Positions 7,925 through 13,844 of a DNA stretch of 13,844 nt are shown in pieces. Origin of the DNA: CAUZJO01 sp963580245 (lineage in GTDB: Bacteria > Sumerlaeota > Sumerlaeia > MVZB01); the NCBI GenBank assembly GCA_963580245.1, contig CAUZJO010000125.1:1-13844 (forward strand). The letters are read 5' to 3'. The notes below the pieces were generated by a model. It made no database searches and was not told the origin of the DNA. It saw only the letters and a program-made list of their open reading frames with translations. The position numbers were made by a program, and so were the translations under genes. Within the stretch, counting starts at the first letter, position 1, and each line of letters opens with the position of its first letter.

Positions 7925-10900
7925 ATGAACCGTAAATGCTGCCACATATTTTTCCTATTCGCCCTCCTCCTCCCCTGGGCCGCATCTGCCCAGGTCGCCG
8001 AACAGCAACTGCGCGCCGGAGCCTACGTTCAGGACGTTACCGGGTCCTTTGACTCCCTTCTGGTCGGCGGGGGCTTTACCGAGCGTCGGCGCGGCAAAAT
8101 GAATCCGGGGGATCTCAAGGCCCGTTGCTTCGTTCTTCAGCGAGGCAAGGTAAGTATCGCGATCGCCATCGTCGACAGCTGCATGATCCCGAGAACCGTC
8201 TGCGATCAGGCAAAGAAGTTGGCCTCGAAAGCCACCGGCATCCCTACCGACCGGATCCTCATTGCGGCAACCCACACCCACAGCGCCCCGAGCGTGATGA
8301 ACTACTTCCTGGGCACCATGGTCGACCCCGCATACACCAAGTTTCTTCCCCCGAAGATTGCCGAGGGCATCGTTGGCGCTCATGCCAAGCTGGAACCTGC
8401 CCGCATCGGGTGGAACCAAGTGCGAGCTCCCGGGTTCACTCATTGCCGACGCTGGATCACGAGACCGGACCGTATGCAATTCGATCCCTTTGGCAACAGG
8501 ACCGTTCGAGCCATGATGCATCCGGGCTACCAAAACCAGTCCTACGTCGGGCCATCCGGTCCGGTGGACGACGAACTCTCCGTGATTTCCATTCAAACCT
8601 TGAAGGGCAAACCGCTCGCGGTGATCGCCAATTTCTCGATGCATTATTACGGGGGCGCTGGCCCCGCGGATTACTTCGGCCTCTTTGCCGAGCGCTTGGC
8701 AAAGCGTCTGGAATCCAGTGGGAGCGCGCCGGTCTGCGCCATGTCGCAGGGAACCAGCGGTGACCTGCACTGGATGAATTACGGCAAACCCAACAAGGGG
8801 TCGAATGCCTCCCGTTACGCGGACGGGCTTGTTCAGCTCGCGGCCCAAGCCTTGGAAGGGATTCGCTATCAGGACGAGCCGATTCTGGCTATGGAGCAAA
8901 AGGTAATCACCTTGTCCCGCCGCTTGCCCGATGCGGAACGCCTCGCTTGGGCTGACAAATTGCTTGCCACGATGAAGGGGCGTCGACCGAAAAACCGCCC
9001 CGAGGTCTACGCGGAACAGGCTCGTTTTATCCACGATAACCCGACTGAGAAACTGGTCTTGCAGGCCCTGCGGATCGGCGACCTCGCCATCACCACCCTC
9101 CCCAACGAGGTCTACTCGATCACCGGCTTGAAGCTGAAGGCCCGGAGCCCGTTCCCCGCCACCTTCAACGTCGAGTTGGCCAACGGAGCGGCGGGGTATA
9201 TCCCACCACCCGCCCAGCATGCCCTTGGCGGATACACCACCTGGCCTGCCCGCACGGCTGGCCTTGAGGTTGGTGCGGAACCGAAGATCGTGGAGACCCT
9301 CCTGGGTTCGCTGGAGTCATTGGCCGGGAAGCCGCGACGTGGTCCTGCCGCTACCCATGGTGCCTATGCCAAGGCTATCTTGGCCGAAAAGCCCTTGGCC
9401 TACTGGCGCTGCGAGGAGTTCGAGGGCGGTCGATTGGCGGATGCTTCCGGCAATGAACGCCCTGGCAAAATCGAAGGTGTTGTGGCTTACCATCTGCCCG
9501 GTCCGAAGAACCAGTCGTTTTCCGAAGACTCCAGGAATGCCTCCCTGCAACTGGCTGGCGGCACGGTTTCCGCATCCATACCGTATGGCGATAGCATGTC
9601 CTTCTGGTTCTGGAACGGAATGTCGAGTTCGGTGCGCGACAATACGGGAGACCTCTTCACCCTGGACGAGTCCCTTAAGTTGCGCATCGGGGGCAAGGCG
9701 GACGAGGAAGCTCGTGGCCACCTCGTTCTTCAGGTCGACGAAAAGCAATTCAAGGGCACCACGGTGCTCGGTCTCCGTACCTGGCATCAGGTCATGGTCT
9801 CACTGGAAGGCACCACTTTGAATGTCTATCTCGACGGTAATCCCGAGCCGGAGGTTCGGGCCGAATTGTCGGGCAGCCCGTCGGGCCACTGGCGCTTGGG
9901 TGGCGATCTCCCCTTCGAGGGGCGGATCGACGAGGTCGCCTGGTTCCAATCTTCCCTTTCGGGCCAAGATGCCAAGCGACTCCATTCCCTCTCCGGCATA
10001 ACTCCGCCACCCAAGCCTCCGCCTCCACGGCCTGCGATGACGCGCGGGCCCACAGATGCCTACGCCAAGGCGGTTATGCAGTCCAAGCCCATCGCCTTCT
10101 GGCGCCTCCACGATTCGGCCAAGGACAGCGCATCCAAGGCCCGGCATGGAAAGTTTGAAAAAGGCGCTGGGCCGATGGCCCCCGATCAGGATGGCGATTC
10201 TTTCAAGGGCGGGCGCATGCGTGCGGAGATTGAAGGGATTGGGGATACTTACAGCATCGAGTTCTGGTTTCGCAATGGTCTGTCCAATAACAGCCGTCCC
10301 GTGACCGCTTACCTTTTCTCTCGCGGACTGGATGGCTTGAAATCCGCCGAGGGTGATCACCTTGGAATCGGAGGGACCTTCGCCTCGGCTGGTCGGCTCC
10401 TCGTCTACCAGGGAAACCAAAGCAAAGGGCTTTTGACCGGGTTGGCCAAAGTTGAACTCAAGAGCTGGCATCACGTCGTCATGGTGCGCGAGGGCGAGCG
10501 CATTCGGGTCTACCTCAACGGTAACCCCAAACCCGACATCGATGGCAAGCTCGCCCGTTCCTACCCGAAAAGCCACCCGCAGTTCTTCCTCGGGGGCCGC
10601 AACGACAACTTCGCCAACCTAAAGGGTAACCTCGACGAAGTTGCTCTTTATGACCGCGCCCTGACGCCGGACGAAGTAAGCGCTCATTTCAAGGCCGTAA
10701 AACTTACTCCGGCACCAAAAAAACAAGCGAGCACGGCCCCGATGCCCATGACTCCGGAAAACGGGCTGAAAGCCATCCACTTACCGAAGGGATACAAGGT
10801 GCAACTGGTGGCCGCCGAGCCTTTGGTCAAAGATCCCGTGGCCATCGATTGGGCCCCGGACGGAAAGCTTTGGGTCGCTGAAATGGCGGATTACCCGAGT

Positions 10901-13516
10901 GGTGTAAATGGCAAGGCAGGCGGCCGGGTTCGCTATCTTGAAGACAGCGACGGGGACGGGGTCTACGACAAGTCCACCTTATTTCTTGACGGGGTAAACT
11001 TCCCGGCCGGCATAATGAGTTGGCAAAAAGGCGCGCTGGTTGCCGCGGCCCCGGATATTTTTTATGCCGAGGATACCACGGGCGACGGCAAGGCGGACAA
11101 GCAAACCATTCTCTACACCGGATTCAAGCAGGGTAACCAGCAACTTCGGGTCAACGGCTTGCGCTGGGGGCTCGACAACTGGGTGCACGGGGCCAACGGG
11201 AGTCACCATTCCCGGTACACTGCGGGGATCAAAATCAAGTCGTGGTCGAGTCAAACCTTTGAACTCGGAGGTTTCGATTTCCGGATCCGGCCCGACGAGG
11301 GATTCTTGGAACCGCTCTCCGGGCCTTCCCAGTTCGGGCGCTCACGTGATGACTGGGGAAATTGGTTCGGTGTGCAGAACAGCTTTCCGCTCTGGCACTA
11401 CGTACTGGAACATCGCTACCTTTCCCGCAATCCGGATTTCGCTCCGCCTGACCCGCGACGCATACTGACCAAAAGTAACCCGCTCGTCTTTCCAGCCAGA
11501 CCCCCCCAAAAACGCTTCCACAGCTTCAATCAGTCCGGACGCTTCACCAGCGCATGTTCTCCCACGATCTACCGGGACGATCACCTCTTCGATGACGCCA
11601 ACGTTTATGCTTTCACCTGTGAGCCCTTTCACAACCTGGTGCAGCGTGTGATCCTCAAGCGCGATGGAGAAAGTTTCACCGCCGAACGGGCGGAACCCAA
11701 GGATGACATGGATTTCTTTGCCTCGGAAGACCGCTGGTGCCGGCCGGTCATGGCGCGCACTGGGCCGGACGGAGCCCTCTGGGTCGTCGATATGTACCGC
11801 TACATGATCGAACATCCCGCATGGCTTCCGACTGGTGGCAAAGCCGAAATGAAACCGTTCGAACGTTCCGGTATGGAGCACGGTCGGATCTATCGGGTGT
11901 ACAAGGACGGGAAACCTCCTCGCCGCATTCCCCGACTGGACAAGTCGTCCGCTCAGGAACTCGTGGAGCATCTCGCAGACAGCAATGGAATCATCCGGGA
12001 CATGGCCCACCGGTTACTGGTGCAGCGAAAAGACGTCTCGGCAGCCAACCCGCTAATTGAGATGGCGGGAACCCATGCTTCCGCCAAGGCGCGCCTCCAT
12101 GCCCTGTGCGTCCTCGACGGACTGGATCGCTTGAGCGCGACTCTTTTGAAATCGGCCTTTCGTGACCCTCATCCGGCAATCCGACGTCATGCCCTGCGTC
12201 TCGCCGAGTCACGGTGGAACGGGGATTCGGAACTCCTGAAGGAATCCGTCCGACTCGCCGATGACCCGAATGCCGCGGTCCGTCTGCAGGCCGCCTGCTC
12301 GTGGGGGGAATCAAAGAGTGCGGAAGCTGGCCGAGCTCTGGCTCGGGTGGCGATTCGTGACGCGGGCAACCAGTATATTCGGGCAGCCGTGTTCAGCTCG
12401 GCCGAGCCTCACTTTGACCGTCTCGCCCAGGCGGCCCTCGAGCATGGCGTGCTTATCGACGACGTCCTGAAGCAGGGAGCCCGGCGCAAAACCTCGCTTG
12501 GCGCCCTTCTTGCCGGCCTGATGAAGCCGGGTAAGGACGGATATGAACCCGAACAATTCCGTTCACTCGGGGGCTGGCTGAATCACAACCCCAAGGTCTC
12601 TCCCGAGATGGCCGAAGTGTTGGCTCGTGCCCGGGGTATCGTTACCGACGGTACTGCTTCGTCACCGTTGCGGGCCGCAGCGGTCGGACTGCTCGCCCGG
12701 CAACCCGAAAGCCTGGCAGCGGACAAGCGCCGACTGGCTGATCTTTTGGCCCCACAGGTGGCGAGCGAGATCAAGTTGGCCGCCGTGCATACGCTGGCCA
12801 GGGTGGGGGGCGACAGGCTTCCCGACACATTGTTCAAGGGCTGGCCCGGCTATCTCCCGCAGGAACGCTCCCGGGTCCTCGATGCCCTGCTGCAGCGGAA
12901 GGAGTGGACCCGCGCCTGCCTGAAGGCCATCGAACGCGGCGTGGTGGGCCGCGGTGATCTCGATGCCGCCCGACGCCAACTGCTGCTCAAGCATGCGGAT
13001 CCATCCGTTCGAGAAACTGCGGCGGGCATTCTGAATTCCGGGCCCCAGAAAGCGCGGCGTGAGCGGATCGAGGCGTATCGCGCCGCCCTGAAACTACCCG
13101 TGGACGAAAAGCGGGGGAGGGCTGTGTTCGATAAACTCTGCGCAGTCTGCCACCTTCCTCCGAACGGACAACCCATGAACGGCCCCGATCTCCGCTCCAT
13201 CACCGACCGGACCAAGGACGGACTCTTTAGCTCGATTCTGGATCCCAACCAGAATGTCGATGCTTCCTATGTGGGCTATGCCGTCACCCTTGCCGATGGC
13301 ACCGCCCTCTACGGACGGGTGTTGTCTGAGACCTCCAACAACCTGACCCTCCGTCTCCTTGACGGCACCGACCGGCAACTGCTCCGCCGCGACATCAAAA
13401 CCCTTCAAGGCACTGGTCTTTCCCTCATGCCGGAGGGTCTCGAGGCCGGGATGAATCACCAAGACCTCGCGGACCTCATTCGTTTCGTGCAGACATTCGA
13501 ACGGGATGACAGGTGA
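7925..13516 (+). CDS. giant secreted fusion: ceramidase-like, LamG x2, quinoprotein-type propeller, HEAT, cytochrome c
   Basis: 1863 residues from the ATG at 7925; the longer GTG start at 7856 would bury the signal peptide (MNRKCCHIFFLF...ASAQ). No strong ribosome-binding site is visible. Residues about 30-475 match the neutral/alkaline ceramidase N-terminal-like family, with THTHSAP (His117, His119), NFSMHYYGG (His240), LPNEV (Glu395) and GGY (Tyr437) at the expected zinc-ligand positions. LamG domains lie at about 480-692 and 712-925, joined by a Pro-rich linker. A TIGR02604-like propeller spans about 940-1328, with Asp-rich loops at 1007-1015 and 1050-1058 that look Ca-binding. HEAT-like helical repeats occupy about 1330-1720. 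The C-terminal heme domain has CAVCH at 1739-1743 and a possible Met1835 ligand. The frame is uninterrupted and each junction falls at a domain border, so this is a true fusion. It probably couples a hydrolytic head to an oxidoreductase tail in the periplasm; the substrate is unknown. Confidence 0.9.
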   Translation: MNRKCCHIFFLFALLLPWAASAQVAEQQLRAGAYVQDVTGSFDSLLVGGGFTERRRGKMNPGDLKARCFVLQRGKVSIAIAIVDSCMIPRTVCDQAKKLASKATGIPTDRILIAATHTHSAPSVMNYFLGTMVDPAYTKFLPPKIAEGIVGAHAKLEPARIGWNQVRAPGFTHCRRWITRPDRMQFDPFGNRTVRAMMHPGYQNQSYVGPSGPVDDELSVISIQTLKGKPLAVIANFSMHYYGGAGPADYFGLFAERLAKRLESSGSAPVCAMSQGTSGDLHWMNYGKPNKGSNASRYADGLVQLAAQALEGIRYQDEPILAMEQKVITLSRRLPDAERLAWADKLLATMKGRRPKNRPEVYAEQARFIHDNPTEKLVLQALRIGDLAITTLPNEVYSITGLKLKARSPFPATFNVELANGAAGYIPPPAQHALGGYTTWPARTAGLEVGAEPKIVETLLGSLESLAGKPRRGPAATHGAYAKAILAEKPLAYWRCEEFEGGRLADASGNERPGKIEGVVAYHLPGPKNQSFSEDSRNASLQLAGGTVSASIPYGDSMSFWFWNGMSSSVRDNTGDLFTLDESLKLRIGGKADEEARGHLVLQVDEKQFKGTTVLGLRTWHQVMVSLEGTTLNVYLDGNPEPEVRAELSGSPSGHWRLGGDLPFEGRIDEVAWFQSSLSGQDAKRLHSLSGITPPPKPPPPRPAMTRGPTDAYAKAVMQSKPIAFWRLHDSAKDSASKARHGKFEKGAGPMAPDQDGDSFKGGRMRAEIEGIGDTYSIEFWFRNGLSNNSRPVTAYLFSRGLDGLKSAEGDHLGIGGTFASAGRLLVYQGNQSKGLLTGLAKVELKSWHHVVMVREGERIRVYLNGNPKPDIDGKLARSYPKSHPQFFLGGRNDNFANLKGNLDEVALYDRALTPDEVSAHFKAVKLTPAPKKQASTAPMPMTPENGLKAIHLPKGYKVQLVAAEPLVKDPVAIDWAPDGKLWVAEMADYPSGVNGKAGGRVRYLEDSDGDGVYDKSTLFLDGVNFPAGIMSWQKGALVAAAPDIFYAEDTTGDGKADKQTILYTGFKQGNQQLRVNGLRWGLDNWVHGANGSHHSRYTAGIKIKSWSSQTFELGGFDFRIRPDEGFLEPLSGPSQFGRSRDDWGNWFGVQNSFPLWHYVLEHRYLSRNPDFAPPDPRRILTKSNPLVFPARPPQKRFHSFNQSGRFTSACSPTIYRDDHLFDDANVYAFTCEPFHNLVQRVILKRDGESFTAERAEPKDDMDFFASEDRWCRPVMARTGPDGALWVVDMYRYMIEHPAWLPTGGKAEMKPFERSGMEHGRIYRVYKDGKPPRRIPRLDKSSAQELVEHLADSNGIIRDMAHRLLVQRKDVSAANPLIEMAGTHASAKARLHALCVLDGLDRLSATLLKSAFRDPHPAIRRHALRLAESRWNGDSELLKESVRLADDPNAAVRLQAACSWGESKSAEAGRALARVAIRDAGNQYIRAAVFSSAEPHFDRLAQAALEHGVLIDDVLKQGARRKTSLGALLAGLMKPGKDGYEPEQFRSLGGWLNHNPKVSPEMAEVLARARGIVTDGTASSPLRAAAVGLLARQPESLAADKRRLADLLAPQVASEIKLAAVHTLARVGGDRLPDTLFKGWPGYLPQERSRVLDALLQRKEWTRACLKAIERGVVGRGDLDAARRQLLLKHADPSVRETAAGILNSGPQKARRERIEAYRAALKLPVDEKRGRAVFDKLCAVCHLPPNGQPMNGPDLRSITDRTKDGLFSSILDPNQNVDASYVGYAVTLADGTALYGRVLSETSNNLTLRLLDGTDRQLLRRDIKTLQGTGLSLMPEGLEAGMNHQDLADLIRFVQTFERDDR

Positions 13517-13539
13517 TGTGAAAGGGAATCCATGGATCC

Positions 13540-13564
13540 AGCCCCAATGGATCGCTGAGGGGCT
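13540..13564 (+). terminator. weak hairpin after the fusion gene
   Basis: AGCCCC at 13540-13545 pairs with GGGGCT at 13559-13564 across a 13-base loop, 23 bases after the stop codon of the fusion gene. Only a poor pyrimidine stretch follows (CTCTTT near 13572), so intrinsic termination is possible but not well supported. Confidence 0.25.
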
Positions 13565-13582
13565 CACACCCGCTCTTTAGCC

Positions 13583-13628
13583 GTTTGCGTGTCGCAAAAA
13601 GACATAAAAAATACGCAAACAAGCGACA
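13583..13628. promoter_or_regulatory. clustered inverted repeats upstream of the last gene
   Basis: TTTGCG (13584-13589), a TGT spacer and CGCAAA (13593-13598) form a compact palindrome. The overlapping GTTTGCGT (13583-13590) also pairs perfectly with ACGCAAAC at 13613-13620, and TGTCGC (13590-13595) pairs with GCGACA at 13623-13628. The stretch between is A-rich. No U-run follows, so a regulator-binding site for the gene starting near 13705 is a better reading than a terminator. No confident -35/-10 pair was found. Confidence 0.35.
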
Positions 13629-13704
13629 TGGAATGATTGAGTTGCTGCAAAAGGTAAAATAGTCGATCTCGGTTGGGCTTTTGTCTAAAATGGCGATCGC
13701 CCTA

Positions 13705-13844
13705 ATGAAGAGTCACATTTCATATTTAACCCTAACGACCTGCCTCGTATTGCAGGCATTTCTCTTTTTTTCCCCCGTGTCGGTTTACAGCGTGGAAAAA
13801 GCTAAGTTCCCCCCACATACCTTTACGCTTCCCGATGGTTATGT
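13705..13844 (+). CDS. N-terminus of a secreted protein, probably another propeller dehydrogenase (3' end missing)
   Basis: 46 complete codons are visible from the ATG at 13705; an in-frame ATG at 13690 is an alternative start, and neither has a clear ribosome-binding site. The sequence begins MKSHISYLTL and continues through a hydrophobic core to a probable cleavage region near VSVYS, which makes a Sec signal peptide. The mature start reads FPPHTFTLPDGY. That phrase resembles the opening of PVC propeller/cytochrome dehydrogenases and parallels LKAIHLPKGYKVQL at the start of the propeller in the preceding fusion protein. The assignment rests on about 13 residues, so the export prediction is firmer than the family. 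The gap and palindromes ahead of it suggest it may have its own promoter. Confidence 0.55.
   Translation, partial: MKSHISYLTLTTCLVLQAFLFFSPVSVYSVEKAKFPPHTFTLPDGY

Noticed and set aside
7955..9220. Long reverse-strand open frame (421 codons) opposite the ceramidase-like domain
   Set aside because: It is a shadow frame in GC-rich DNA; the opposite strand carries clear family motifs throughout.
13583..13628. H-type RNA pseudoknot
   Set aside because: Pairing order fits, but connecting loops of 0 and 2 bases cannot easily span the stems.
13693..13702. GGCGATCGCC palindrome resembling the cyanobacterial HIP1 element
   Set aside because: It is a single occurrence in a non-cyanobacterial context and sits just inside or beside the start of the last gene.

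Overview
The window looks like a chromosomal segment of a PVC-superphylum bacterium, most likely a verrucomicrobium or planctomycete relative. The main evidence is domain content. It holds two proteins that join a quinoprotein-type beta-propeller to alpha-helical repeats and a C-terminal CxxCH heme domain (the architecture named from Pirellula/Verrucomicrobium, TIGR02604/TIGR02603). A third protein appears to begin at the right edge. LamG-type (concanavalin A-like) modules are also used repeatedly. All recognised genes lie on the + strand, and every product whose N-terminus is visible carries an export signal, so the block encodes extracytoplasmic machinery. The exact lineage is inference.

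Layout: (1) 1-2784, the 3' part of a propeller-HEAT-cytochrome c gene whose start lies outside the window. (2) 2785-3060, a spacer with two tiny ORFs chained by ATGA overlaps into the next gene. (3) 3061-5067, a secreted LamG plus BNR/sialidase-like propeller protein. (4) 5150-5350, a 66-residue exported small protein, overlapping by one base (TGATG) with (5) 5350-7725, a Tat-exported relative of the N,N-dimethylformamidase large subunit. (6) 7726-7924, a spacer with a second copy of a 46-bp sequence (45/46 identical) that also covers the translation start of the small gene, here leading into a 22-codon ORF that is probably a scar. (7) 7925-13516, a 1863-residue fusion of a neutral-ceramidase-like domain, two LamG domains, a quinoprotein-type propeller, HEAT-like repeats and a heme domain. 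(8) 13517-13704, a spacer with a weak hairpin and a cluster of inverted repeats. (9) about 13705 to the end, the N-terminus of another secreted protein that looks like a propeller dehydrogenase.

How the genes may work together is inferred: exported hydrolases (DMFase-like, ceramidase-like, BNR-like) equipped with carbohydrate-binding-type LamG folds sit beside heme-bearing dehydrogenases that could pass electrons from an oxidised organic substrate to the respiratory chain. The substrate cannot be read from the sequence. The most unusual items are the five-part fusion protein, its ceramidase-like domain that keeps the metal ligands but appears to lack the serine nucleophile, the DMFase-like gene bracketed by duplicated leader DNA, and a His/Cys cluster in the BNR protein. 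No tRNA, rRNA, CRISPR array, insertion sequence or integrase gene was seen.
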